Positions 10,108 through 16,939 of a stretch of 64,000 bases of DNA are shown here, in pieces. The stretch comes from Streptococcus suis (lineage in GTDB: Bacteria; Bacillota; Bacilli; Lactobacillales; Streptococcaceae). How positions within the stretch are numbered: position 1 is the first letter of the stretch; the number at the start of each line of letters is the position of its first letter. Both the position numbers and the translations under genes were made by a program. The notes below the pieces were generated by a model that saw nothing but the letters and a program-made list of their open reading frames with translations, made no database searches and was not told where the DNA came from. Location of the stretch: contig NZ_LR738724.1 of assembly GCF_902702775.1 (NCBI RefSeq), forward strand, positions 992,001-1,056,000. The letters run 5' to 3'.

Positions 10108-10191
10108 ACATAAAAGCCCTTTAAAGAGGGCTTTTATATATTAATCACAAATCACTTATCACAAATCACTTATCACAAATCACAAGTGATT
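9850..10191 (+). repeat. Direct repeat flanking erm(B), left copy
   Basis: The end of the topoisomerase gene, its terminator and the omega operator array recur with few changes at 11646-11973. The left copy has one extra two-heptad unit in the operator array. The two copies bracket truncated omega, erm(B) and a small frame, which makes the resistance gene excisable by homologous recombination. Confidence 0.9.
10110..10140 (+). terminator. Terminator after topoisomerase gene
   Basis: ATAAAAGCCCT (10110-10120) pairs perfectly with AGGGCTTTTAT (10127-10137). The A and T flanks make it bidirectional in form. Confidence 0.85.
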
Positions 10192-10198
10192 TGTGATT
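10143..10198 (+). promoter_or_regulatory. Omega repressor/partition operator: eight WATCACW heptads
   Basis: Eight uninterrupted 7-bp units occupy 10143-10198. Six read WATCACW and the last two are inverted. This is the known binding site of the pSM19035 omega protein, which represses promoters and serves as a centromere-like site. The array lies just upstream of the first omega copy. Confidence 0.9.
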
Positions 10199-10240
10199 GT
10201 TGATGATAAAATAAGAATAAGAAGAAATAGAAAGAAGTGA

Positions 10241-10480
10241 GTGATTGTGGGAAATTTAGGCGCACAAAAAGAAAAACGAAATGATACACCAATCAGTGCA
10301 AAAAAAGATATAATGGGAGATAAGACGGTTCGTGTTCGTGCTGACTTGCACCATATCATAAAAATCGAAACAGCAAAGAATGGCGGAAACGTAAAAGAAG
10401 TTATGGAAATAAGACTTAGAAGCAAACTTAAGAGTGTGTTGATAGTGCATTATCTTAAAATTTTGTATAATAGGAATTGA
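10241..10480 (+). pseudogene. Omega (ParB-like repressor), 3'-truncated copy
   Basis: The first 56 codons match the omega protein of pSM19035: GTG start, VGNLGAQKEKRND, then the ribbon-helix-helix strand TVRVRADLHHI and the helix IETAKNGGNVKEVM. After KEVM the sequence switches to the erm(B) upstream region and reads 23 unrelated codons to a stop. Native omega is about 71 residues, so the last helix of the dimer fold is replaced. It is preceded by an omega operator array. The erm(B) promoter lies inside the foreign tail. Confidence 0.85.
10466..10471 (+). promoter_or_regulatory. erm(B) promoter, -10 element
   Basis: TATAAT at 10466-10471 lies about 58 bases before the erm(B) leader peptide, in the conserved erm(B) upstream sequence. 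The -35 box is less clear: TTGATA is present at 10439-10444 but 21 bases away. Confidence 0.6.
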
Positions 10481-10528
10481 AGTTAAATTAGATGCTAAAA
10501 ATTTGTAATTAAGAAGGAGGGATTCGTC

Positions 10529-10555
10529 ATGTTGGTATTCCAAATGCTAATGTAG
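10529..10555 (+). CDS. erm(B) leader peptide, frameshifted and shortened
   Basis: The frame follows GGAGGG and starts MLVFQM as in the usual erm(B) leader, but stops after eight codons (TAG at 10553). The remaining leader codons (NVDKTSTVLKQTKNSDYADK) are still present in another frame up to TAA at 10609-10611. This shows that one base has been lost near 10547. The usual leader is 27 residues, and translating it controls induction by macrolides. Confidence 0.8.
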   Translation: MLVFQMLM

Positions 10556-10711
10556 ATAAAACATCTACTGTTTTGAAACAGACTAAAAACAGTGATTACG
10601 CAGATAAATAAATACGTTAGATTAATTCCTACCAGTGACTAATCTTATGACTTTTTAAACAGATAACTAAAATTACAAACAAATCGTTTAACTTCTGTAT
10701 TTGTTTATAGA

Positions 10712-10734
10712 TGTAATCACTTCAGGAGAGATTA
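10712..10734 (+). promoter_or_regulatory. erm(B) attenuator stem over the ribosome site
   Basis: GTAATCACT (10712-10720) can pair with AGAGATTAC (10726-10734), which would cover the AGGAGA ribosome site. One A-A mismatch breaks the stem (10718 against 10728). Confidence 0.65.
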
Positions 10735-10735
10735 C

Positions 10736-11473
10736 ATGAACAAAAATATAAAATATTCTCAAAACTTTTTAACGAGTGAAAAAGTACTCAACCAAATAAT
10801 AAAACAATTGAATTTAAAAGAAACCGATACCGTTTACGAAATTGGAACAGGTAAAGGGCATTTAACGACGAAACTGGCTAAAATAAGTAAACAGGTAACG
10901 TCTATTGAATTAGACAGTCATCTATTCAACTTATCGTCAGAAAAATTAAAACTGAATACTCGTGTCACTTTAATTCACCAAGATATTCTACAGTTTCAAT
11001 TCCCTAACAAACAGAGGTATAAAATTGTTGGGAATATTCCTTACCATTTAAGCACACAAATTATTAAAAAAGTGGTTTTTGAAAGCCGTGCGTCTGACAT
11101 CTATCTGATTGTTGAAGAAGGATTCTACAAGCGTACCTTGGATATTCACCGAACACTAGGGTTGCTCTTGCACACTCAAGTCTCGATTCAGCAATTGCTT
11201 AAGCTGCCAGCGGAATGCTTTCATCCTAAACCAAAAGTAAACAGTGTCTTAATAAAACTTACCCGCCATACCACAGATGTTCCAGATAAATATTGGAAGC
11301 TATATACGTACTTTGTTTCAAAATGGGTCAATCGAGAATATCGTCAACTGTTTACTAAAAATCAGTTTCATCAAGCAATGAAACACGCCAAAGTAAACAA
11401 TTTAAGTACCGTTACTTATGAGCAAGTATTGTCTATTTTTAATAGTTATCTATTATTTAACGGGAGGAAATAA
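10736..11473 (+). CDS. erm(B): 23S rRNA adenine N6-dimethyltransferase Erm(B)
   Basis: The 245-residue enzyme dimethylates A2058 of 23S rRNA and so blocks macrolide, lincosamide and streptogramin B binding. Motifs are the SAM-binding [12 protein letters not shown] (residues 33-44), an acidic end of strand 2 (SIELDSHL) and the catalytic NIPYHLS (about residues 101-107). Length and sequence are those of intact Erm(B). AGGAGA lies at 10723-10728. The upstream leader is frameshifted and the attenuator stem is imperfect, so expression may be constitutive. Confidence 0.97.
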   Translation: MNKNIKYSQNFLTSEKVLNQIIKQLNLKETDTVYEIGTGKGHLTTKLAKISKQVTSIELDSHLFNLSSEKLKLNTRVTLIHQDILQFQFPNKQRYKIVGNIPYHLSTQIIKKVVFESRASDIYLIVEEGFYKRTLDIHRTLGLLLHTQVSIQQLLKLPAECFHPKPKVNSVLIKLTRHTTDVPDKYWKLYTYFVSKWVNREYRQLFTKNQFHQAMKHAKVNNLSTVTYEQVLSIFNSYLLFNGRK

Positions 11474-11477
11474 TTCT

Positions 11478-11609
11478 ATGAGTCGCTTTTGTAAATTTGG
11501 AAAGTTACACGTTACTAAAGGGAATGTAGATAAATTATTAGGTATACTACTGACAGCTTCCAAGAAGCTAAAGAGGTCCCTAGCGCCTACGGGGAATTTG
11601 TATCGATAA
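11478..11609 (+). CDS. Small frame downstream of erm(B), unknown
   Basis: A 43-residue frame (MSRFCKFGKLHVTKG...) starts four bases after the erm(B) stop, with GGGAGG at 11462-11467. It regularly accompanies erm(B) in Gram-positive elements. The second half runs into the large palindrome at 11571-11645, so it is probably a remnant whose end is set by rearrangement. No function is known. Confidence 0.45.
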   Translation: MSRFCKFGKLHVTKGNVDKLLGILLTASKKLKRSLAPTGNLYR

Positions 11610-11645
11610 GGGGTACAAATTCCCACTAAGCGCTCGGGACCCCTT
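11571..11645. repeat. Large imperfect palindrome, 32-bp arms
   Basis: The arms at 11571-11602 and 11614-11645 are inverted copies with a few mismatches around an 11-base loop. The right arm ends at the base before the duplicated topoisomerase fragment. This may be a recombination junction or a strong hairpin ending erm(B) transcripts. Confidence 0.75.
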
Positions 11646-11903
11646 GTAGGAAAATGTCCTAAGTGTGGCAACAATATTGTATTAAAAAAATCGTTTTATG
11701 GTTGTTCAAATTATCCTGAATGTACCTTCACTTTAGCTGAACATTTTAGAAAGAAAAAACTCACCAAAACAAATGTAAAAGAATTACTAGAGGGAAAAGA
11801 AACCCTGGTAAAAGGAATCAAAACGAAAGATAGAAAGTCCTACAATGCCGTTGTAAAAATCGGAGAAAAGGGATATATTGATTTTATCTCTTTTTCAAAA
11901 TAA
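11646..11903 (+). pseudogene. Topoisomerase C-terminal fragment (duplicate)
   Basis: An 85-codon fragment matches the last 258 bases of the topoisomerase gene at 9850-10107, including the zinc ribbon (CPKCGNN, GCSNYPEC) and the stop. It has no start codon or ribosome site. A few substitutions show the copies have diverged. It is the right-hand member of the repeats around erm(B), not a gene. Confidence 0.9.
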
Positions 11904-11905
11904 GC

Positions 11906-11936
11906 ATAAAAGCCCTTTAAAGAGGGCTTTTATATA
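11906..11936 (+). terminator. Terminator, second copy
   Basis: The same stem as after the topoisomerase gene: 11906-11916 with 11923-11933. Confidence 0.8.
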
Positions 11937-11938
11937 TT

Positions 11939-11973
11939 AATCACAAATCACTTATCACAAATCACAAGTGATT
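11939..11973 (+). promoter_or_regulatory. Omega operator: five WATCACW heptads before delta
   Basis: Four direct heptads and one inverted one are contiguous. The position just upstream of the delta (ParA) gene is where omega represses delta expression in pSM19035. Confidence 0.88.
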
Positions 11974-12019
11974 CCTAATGATACAATATTACTATACAAA
12001 AAAAGAATGGGGCGTAGTT

Positions 12020-12874
12020 ATGGAGAAGGAAGAACTCAAAATACTTGAAGAATTAAGACGTATTTTAAACAGTAAAAATGAAGCGATTGTTATCTTAAAC
12101 AATTATTTTAAAGGTGGTGTTGGAAAGTCAAAATTATCGACTATGTTTGCTTACTTGACAGACAAATTTAATTTAAAAGTTTTAATGATCGATAAGGACT
12201 TACAAGCAACATTGACAAAAGACTTAGCAAAAACATTTAAGGTAGAATTGCCACGTGTTAATTTTTATGAAGGACTGAAAAATGGAAACTTGGCTTCTTC
12301 TATTGTTCATTTGACTGATAATTTAGACTTGATCCCTGGCACGTTTGATTTGATGTTACTGCCAAAATTAACTCGCTCATGGACTTTTGAAAATGAAAGT
12401 AGATTGCTTGCTACTCTTTTAGCACCTTTAAAAAGTGACTATGATCTCATTATTATTGATACTGTACCAACGCCAAGCGTTTATACAAATAATGCAATCG
12501 TGGCAAGTGATTACGTCATGATCCCTTTACAAGCAGAAGAAGAAAGTACAAACAACATTCAAAACTATATTTCCTATTTGATTGATTTACAAGAACAGTT
12601 TAACCCTGGACTAGATATGATCGGTTTTGTTCCTTATTTAGTTGATACGGACAGCACAACGATAAAATCAAACCTGGAAGAACTGTACAAGCAACATAAA
12701 GAAGATAACTTGGTTTTCCAAAATATTATCAAGCGAAGTAATAAAGTAAGTACCTGGTCTAAAAACGGCATTACAGAACACAAAGGCTATGACAAAAAAG
12801 TTTTATCTATGTATGAGAACGTATTTTTTGAAATGCTTGAGCGAATCATTCAATTAGAAAACGAAAAAGAATAG
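12020..12874 (+). CDS. Delta, ParA-type partition ATPase
   Basis: A 284-residue Walker-type ATPase that pairs with omega to segregate pSM19035-type plasmids. The deviant Walker A motif reads NYFKGGVGKSKLS (residues about 28-40), motif A' MIDKDLQ, and Walker B DLIIIDTVPTPS. ATG at 12020 is chosen because it gives the family length and the start MEKEELK. An upstream ATG at 11978 is also in frame but lies within the leader. It is flanked on both sides by omega operator arrays. On an integrated element its partition function is not obviously needed. Confidence 0.92.
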   Translation: MEKEELKILEELRRILNSKNEAIVILNNYFKGGVGKSKLSTMFAYLTDKFNLKVLMIDKDLQATLTKDLAKTFKVELPRVNFYEGLKNGNLASSIVHLTDNLDLIPGTFDLMLLPKLTRSWTFENESRLLATLLAPLKSDYDLIIIDTVPTPSVYTNNAIVASDYVMIPLQAEEESTNNIQNYISYLIDLQEQFNPGLDMIGFVPYLVDTDSTTIKSNLEELYKQHKEDNLVFQNIIKRSNKVSTWSKNGITEHKGYDKKVLSMYENVFFEMLERIIQLENEKE

Positions 12875-12923
12875 AATCACAAATCACAAGTGATTAATCA
12901 CAAATCACTTGTGATTTGTGATT
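12875..12923 (+). promoter_or_regulatory. Omega operator: seven WATCACW heptads before the second omega copy
   Basis: Seven contiguous heptads in mixed orientation (direct, direct, inverted, direct, direct, inverted, inverted) fill the gap between delta and omega. Confidence 0.88.
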
Positions 12924-12965
12924 GTTGATGATAAAATAAGAGTAAGAAGAAATAGAAAGAAGTGA

Positions 12966-13154
12966 GTGGTTGTGGGAAATTTAGGCGCACAAAAAGCAAA
13001 ACGAAATGATACACCAATCAGTGCAAAAAAAGATATTATGGGGGATAAGACGGTTCGTATTCGTGCTGACTTGCACCATATTATAAAAATCGAAACAGCA
13101 AAGAATGGCGGAAACGTAAAAGAAGTTATGGATAAAGCCTTAAGCTACAAGTAG
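12966..13154 (+). CDS. Omega (ParB-like repressor), C-terminus replaced
   Basis: A GTG start gives MVVGNLGAQKAKRND, then the DNA-contacting strand TVRIRADLHHI and the helix IETAKNGGNVKEVMDKAL. The frame then ends with SYK because the plasmid-derived block joins the helicase gene remnant here. Native omega is about 71 residues, so roughly the last ten are lost. These belong to the second helix of the ribbon-helix-helix dimer. DNA binding may be weakened. This is the better preserved of the two omega copies. Confidence 0.8.
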   Translation: MVVGNLGAQKAKRNDTPISAKKDIMGDKTVRIRADLHHIIKIETAKNGGNVKEVMDKALSYK

Positions 13155-13339
13155 CCAAAGTTGAAGTTGAGAAAATCTTTCCCAAGGAAGAGGAATATCA
13201 GCTTGTAAAGGCTAAGTATGATGTCTTGGCTCCCTTGGTTGAAAAAGAAGCAGAGATTGAAGAGATAGATGCAGCTTTGGCCAAGTTTAGTGAAGATACA
13301 ACAGCCCAAAAGAAGCAACAACTAGCACTCGAGATATAA
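13139..13339 (+). pseudogene. SNF2-family helicase of the ICE, 3' terminal fragment
   Basis: An open frame of 66 codons without a start (LKLQVAKVEVEKIFPKEEE... to AALAKFSEDTTAQKKQQLALEI) ends at TAA 13337-13339. It has the charged, helical composition of the C-terminal end of the ICE SNF2/methylase protein and precedes the usual next ICE genes. It is therefore the other side of the resistance insertion. The junction with the omega fragment lies within a few bases of 13138. Confidence 0.75.
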
Positions 13340-13409
13340 GAAAAAAGGCTGACAAATATTTTTGAACGCGGTAAAATGAAGTCAAGAAATCACAAAAGGA
13401 GAACAGACC

Positions 13410-13709
13410 ATGACCAAAACAGTAGAAGAAATGCGTTATCAACTTGAAGAATGGTTGTCACAAGGCTTTACGAGTTCAGAAGATAGGGCAAACTACCAAA
13501 CTTTAAAGGAACAGTATGAAGATGAGACCTTTGATTACAGTTTTTCAAGGCGTGAAATTACTGGACAGCTGGAAATCATCATCACAAATCGTGAGAATGA
13601 TTTTCCAAGCTTAGATAAGGTGACGAAGGCAGAATACCTTGATTTGGTTGCCCAACTTGATGATTTAGACAAGAGACAGGCTGACTACTATCGCAAGCAA
13701 TTAGCCTAG
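13410..13709 (+). CDS. DUF5965-like ICE protein
   Basis: A 99-residue acidic, helical, soluble protein (MTKTVEEMRYQLEEWLSQGF...). It follows an AAGGAGA site at 13396-13402. Proteins of this kind sit directly after the SNF2 gene in streptococcal Tn5252-type ICEs. No catalytic motif is visible and the function is unknown. It starts the run of backbone genes that continues to the TOPRIM gene. Confidence 0.65.
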   Translation: MTKTVEEMRYQLEEWLSQGFTSSEDRANYQTLKEQYEDETFDYSFSRREITGQLEIIITNRENDFPSLDKVTKAEYLDLVAQLDDLDKRQADYYRKQLA

Positions 13710-13722
13710 AAAGAGGTGTAAG

Positions 13723-14013
13723 ATGTTGGAGAAAATTCTACAAAGCCTTTTGATTATCGCAGCAATAGGACTGATGTTGTTTGTCCTTTATCGGATTGTG
13801 AAAGTTTCAGGTGCTTTATTTCTTATCGGACTCATCAGTGGATTAGTCTTTATTGAAATCTATGGAGTTTACCTCTTCTTTACTGAGAGATACCTCTATT
13901 CAGAAGATTTAGCAACTAATGGAGTTTGGAGTTTTACAGGATTTTTTATTGCTTTGAATCTATTTCTCGTTTTAAGCTTTATTATAAAGTGGTGGAGAAA
14001 TAGAATAGTTTAA
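13723..14013 (+). CDS. Small ICE membrane protein (DUF5966-like)
   Basis: The 96-residue protein is almost entirely membrane segments: residues about 5-22 (LQSLLIIAAIGLMLFVLY), 29-48 and 70-88, ending in a basic KWWRNR tail. It starts 13 bases after the previous stop with AGAGGTG, so the two are probably cotranscribed. The function is unknown; a part in the conjugation envelope complex is possible. Confidence 0.65.
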   Translation: MLEKILQSLLIIAAIGLMLFVLYRIVKVSGALFLIGLISGLVFIEIYGVYLFFTERYLYSEDLATNGVWSFTGFFIALNLFLVLSFIIKWWRNRIV

Positions 14014-14017
14014 CACG

Positions 14018-14045
14018 GAGGATTACCGATTGGTAGTCCTTTTTC
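14018..14045 (+). terminator. Probable terminator
   Basis: AGGATTACC pairs with GGTAGTCCT across a short loop, followed by TTTTTC. Confidence 0.6.
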
Positions 14046-14108
14046 TTGTGATAAATTTTCCAAGATAATCTTGTTATGATTTGGCTATCACTAATAAAGG
14101 AGTAAGCC

Positions 14109-14747
14109 ATGTTAAATAAAGTGAAAGCTCGATTTCTGATTGGAGTAGGAGGTTTAATCGCAGTCAGTTTTATGGTCATGATTGGCTATACGATTGGCTC
14201 ACAATCCGTTTCAAAACAAACTGAGCACCAAATACGAGCAGAAGCCAATAAACTTGTGACAAAGGAAAAGCAAGAGGAAAGAGCGACAGTCCTATCAGAT
14301 GAGCTTGTCAAAGAATTTCTCACACAATATTTCACCAAGGTCCAACTAGGAGAAAATAACACTCGTATCAAGCCCTACATGACGGACTCGGCATTTTCAG
14401 AAGAGGAAGCAAATCAGAATAAAGCGATCAATCAAGTTTATAAAGACTATATGCTTGACTATCGATTTGAATCAGCCAGTATCTATGTCAATACAGAAAG
14501 CAATGTTGCACTTGCGGAAGTTTCCTATCAAGTGACTTATGTTTCTGATTTGAGTGAGCAACAACAGCGAACAACTCAGACAGAAACCAAGACAGTTATA
14601 TTATCCTACTCCAAAGTTTCCGACAAGCTCCTGGTTAATCAGTTGACTATTTGGAATGGGAAACTGGAGGACATGAAAGAAGCCACAAATGGTGCTAATT
14701 CCAGCATACCAACGATCCAAGGAACTACAACAAGTGAGAACAACTAG
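14109..14747 (+). CDS. Membrane-anchored ICE protein, conjugation-associated
   Basis: The 212-residue protein has one N-terminal membrane segment (FLIGVGGLIAVSFMVMIGYT, residues 9-28). A coiled, charged stalk follows (HQIRAEANKLVTKEKQEE), then an extracellular domain of alternating strands (SASIYVNTESNVALAEVSYQ) and a Ser/Thr-rich tail. The layout is like VirB8/TcpC-type conjugation proteins, which is only an architectural comparison. AAAGGAG at 14096-14102 precedes ATG. Confidence 0.6.
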   Translation: MLNKVKARFLIGVGGLIAVSFMVMIGYTIGSQSVSKQTEHQIRAEANKLVTKEKQEERATVLSDELVKEFLTQYFTKVQLGENNTRIKPYMTDSAFSEEEANQNKAINQVYKDYMLDYRFESASIYVNTESNVALAEVSYQVTYVSDLSEQQQRTTQTETKTVILSYSKVSDKLLVNQLTIWNGKLEDMKEATNGANSSIPTIQGTTTSENN

Positions 14748-14772
14748 CAGGAGACAGTCTTCTGCTTTTTTT
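14746..14772 (+). terminator. Probable terminator
   Basis: AGCAGGAGA pairs with TCTTCTGCT and a T run follows. The stem overlaps the stop codon of the preceding gene. Confidence 0.65.
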
Positions 14773-14786
14773 GATAGGGAGACAAG

Positions 14787-15863
14787 ATGACACGAATTAA
14801 AGCAGTAAAACAAAAGGCCATTTTAGATGTGGCTGAAAGTCTGGGTTATTCCTTCAGACGTTTATCAGGACACATTTATGAACACCCAGACCATGATTCC
14901 TTTCGGATTTTTGCGGATACCAATACTTTCAAATGGTTTTCAAGAGATATACAAGGGGATGTGATAGACTTTGTTCAATTAGTGGCAGGCGTTACTTTCA
15001 AAGAGGCTGTATCCTATCTTGAAACTGGGGATTTTGAACAAGCTAAGTTGATAGAAGAAACTTATCAACCGTTTCAATATTATTTGCATGAAGAACCCTT
15101 TCAGCAAGCACGTATTTACTTAAAAGACATCCGTGGCCTAAGTGATCAGACTATCAATACCTTTGGTAGACAAGGATTGCTTGCTCAAGCTACTTATCAA
15201 TCGGAGCCCGTATTAGTGTTAAAAAGCTATGACCACAACGGGACCTTACAGGCCGCAAGCCTTCAAGGTCTCGTCAAAAATGAAGAAAAACACGATCGAG
15301 GTTATCTCAAAAAAATCATGAAAGGATCTCATGGCTATGTCGGTATTAGTTTCGATATTGGGAATCCTAAGCGACTCATTTTTTGTGAATCAGTTATCGA
15401 TATGATGAGTTATTATCAGCTTTACCAAAAGCAATTATCCGATGTTCGCCTGATTTCAATGGAAGGTTTAAAACTTTCTGTGATTGCTTATCAGACCTTG
15501 CGTCTAGCAGCAGAGGAACAGGGGAAATTGGCATTTCTAGATACAGTAAATCCAAGCAGACTTAGTCATTATCTTCAGGCAATACAAGAGACGACAACCT
15601 TCTACCAAACTCATTCAAATGCATTAACATTGGCTGTTGATAACGATGAGGCAGGAAGAGAATTTTGTCAGAAACTGTCAGATAAAGGACTTCCGCTTTC
15701 TCAAGATTTACCACCATTGCAAGGACTTGAAACAAAGTCAGATTGGAATGATATTGTGAAACAGCAGAGTGAACTATCCTTAAGTGATTGTATCCAAACA
15801 GCCCAAGCACAAGTTAATAAGAATCATCCTCCACCTAAACGAGAGCGTGCTATGGAATTGTGA
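14787..15863 (+). CDS. TOPRIM/DUF3991 primase-like mobilization protein
   Basis: The 358-residue protein has an N-terminal DUF3991-type domain (VKQKAILDVAESLGY, then FKWFSRDIQGDVIDFVQ). A TOPRIM domain follows, with the acidic positions in IFCESVIDMMSYY (about residue 200) and TLAVDNDEAGREF (about 281-293). Proteins of this class act in primer synthesis or DNA processing during conjugative transfer of Firmicutes elements. It is the first gene of a run with the following small proteins. A full primase zinc finger is absent. Confidence 0.75.
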   Translation: MTRIKAVKQKAILDVAESLGYSFRRLSGHIYEHPDHDSFRIFADTNTFKWFSRDIQGDVIDFVQLVAGVTFKEAVSYLETGDFEQAKLIEETYQPFQYYLHEEPFQQARIYLKDIRGLSDQTINTFGRQGLLAQATYQSEPVLVLKSYDHNGTLQAASLQGLVKNEEKHDRGYLKKIMKGSHGYVGISFDIGNPKRLIFCESVIDMMSYYQLYQKQLSDVRLISMEGLKLSVIAYQTLRLAAEEQGKLAFLDTVNPSRLSHYLQAIQETTTFYQTHSNALTLAVDNDEAGREFCQKLSDKGLPLSQDLPPLQGLETKSDWNDIVKQQSELSLSDCIQTAQAQVNKNHPPPKRERAMEL

Positions 15864-15916
15864 TAACAAAATCAAGTCCACTATCATAATCTAGAAAGTG
15901 ACAAGGAGGACACCCT

Positions 15917-16144
15917 ATGAGTGTGATTGAACGTCTGGCTGAAAAAGTAGCTAGACAAGAAGAAAAAGTCTCACGTGAGACTGAGAAATTGGAACACTAT
16001 CGAGACCAACTACAAACAGCTATGTACAGTACCTTTATCAAACGGCAACAATCTAGTCAGTTGTCATTTCATGAAGCACTAGAGCAAGCCTTTGGTAAAG
16101 AAACCACACTACACTCAGATTACAGAAATGAGGATATAAAATGA
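15917..16144 (+). CDS. Small coiled-coil ICE protein
   Basis: The 75-residue protein is highly charged and mostly helical (VARQEEKVSRETEKLEHYRDQL). AGGAGG at 15905-15910 precedes ATG. Its stop overlaps the next start (ATGA), indicating coupling. The function is unknown. Confidence 0.6.
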   Translation: MSVIERLAEKVARQEEKVSRETEKLEHYRDQLQTAMYSTFIKRQQSSQLSFHEALEQAFGKETTLHSDYRNEDIK

Positions 16145-16530
16145 GTAAAACTTGGAATTTTGATCAGCCACTAGATGATGTGAAACCAACATCTTCCCAT
16201 GAAGAACGAGCAAAAATTGCAGCACTTTTCCATAAACAGGATGAAAAACCAATTGAAGAAGTAGATTATGTGGCTGCTTTTGAACAGCAACAAAAGGAGT
16301 CAGAATCTAAAGATGTACAAACGCTCGCATCAACCGTTAAACAAAGTCAGCCGAAGAAGGTAAATATCACAAGTGACTATAAACAACACTTGGCTGATAC
16401 CATTGCACAAAACAACAAGGATATTTCCGCCTGTCAGAAGCAAATTGAAGAACTTCATCAATTGATTGATGAAAAGAAAATCCAAAATAAAAAGTTGCAG
16501 GCTATTTCAGTAGCCATTGATGATTTATAA
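16141..16530 (+). CDS. ICE protein, DUF5945-like
   Basis: A 129-residue soluble protein with a disordered N-terminal half and a C-terminal coiled coil (IEELHQLIDEKKIQNKKLQA). It is translationally coupled to the preceding gene. No catalytic motif is visible. Similar proteins occur at this position in other streptococcal ICEs, and the function is unknown. Confidence 0.6.
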   Translation: MSKTWNFDQPLDDVKPTSSHEERAKIAALFHKQDEKPIEEVDYVAAFEQQQKESESKDVQTLASTVKQSQPKKVNITSDYKQHLADTIAQNNKDISACQKQIEELHQLIDEKKIQNKKLQAISVAIDDL

Positions 16531-16533
16531 GTC

Positions 16534-16560
16534 AGGTAGTCCTATGAAGGCTACCTTTTT
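16534..16560 (+). terminator. Weak terminator-like hairpin
   Basis: AGGTAGTC pairs imperfectly with GGCTACCT and is followed by TTTTT. It lies between two ICE genes and may only attenuate. Confidence 0.45.
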
Positions 16561-16579
16561 ACAATTGAAGGAGAAGATA

Positions 16580-16870
16580 ATGAAATTTTTTCAAAAGAAA
16601 AAACAGAACCAGGATCAATTTAAACGACTGATTCATCGACTATCTGAGATGTCAGATACTGAACTAACCAAAGTAGAACAACTCCTAGATGTGGTTTTTG
16701 ATACAAATTTTAAGCCTGATAAGAACGTTGAATTATCTCAAAGCGTTATAACCGATGAGGAACAAAGTCGTGATAAGTCGATCCAAGAAGCGAAAAATAA
16801 ACTTAAGACGGAACAACTGGAGAAACGAATCGAACAGTTTAAGCAGGCGAAGAAACCTAAAAACGGATAA
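16580..16870 (+). CDS. Small ICE protein, unknown
   Basis: A 96-residue very basic and acidic helical protein (MKFFQKKKQNQDQFKRLIHR...). ATG at 16580 is preferred over the longer frame from 16517 because AAGGAGA lies at 16568-16574 and the extension spans the upstream hairpin. It ends inside the palindrome that precedes pezA. The function is unknown. Confidence 0.6.
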   Translation: MKFFQKKKQNQDQFKRLIHRLSEMSDTELTKVEQLLDVVFDTNFKPDKNVELSQSVITDEEQSRDKSIQEAKNKLKTEQLEKRIEQFKQAKKPKNG

Positions 16871-16899
16871 CGCACCATATTTGGTGCGTTATCCGTTTT
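16861..16899 (+). terminator. Long hairpin: terminator and possible PezA operator
   Basis: A stem of about 16 bp (16861-16876 with 16880-16895) forms around a tiny loop and is followed by TTTTT. It ends the upstream gene. It also lies directly before the pezAT -10 box (TATAAT, 16906-16911), where PezA-type antitoxins bind palindromes to repress themselves. Confidence 0.7.
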
Positions 16900-16939
16900 T
16901 TATGGTATAATGAAAGCAAATATGAGGAGGTCTTTATCT

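Larger units (their letters stand above)
11646..11973 (+). repeat. Direct repeat flanking erm(B), right copy
   Basis: This copies 9850-10191: topoisomerase 3' end, terminator and operator array. It has one fewer two-heptad unit and has scattered substitutions. Confidence 0.88.

Noticed and set aside
11646..11903. A separate zinc-ribbon gene
   Set aside because: It is a copy of the topoisomerase 3' end, lacks a start and ribosome site, and is better explained as a duplication.
10143..12923. Short regular repeats resembling a CRISPR array
   Set aside because: The units are contiguous 7-mers without spacers and match the omega operator WATCACW, beside delta and omega genes.
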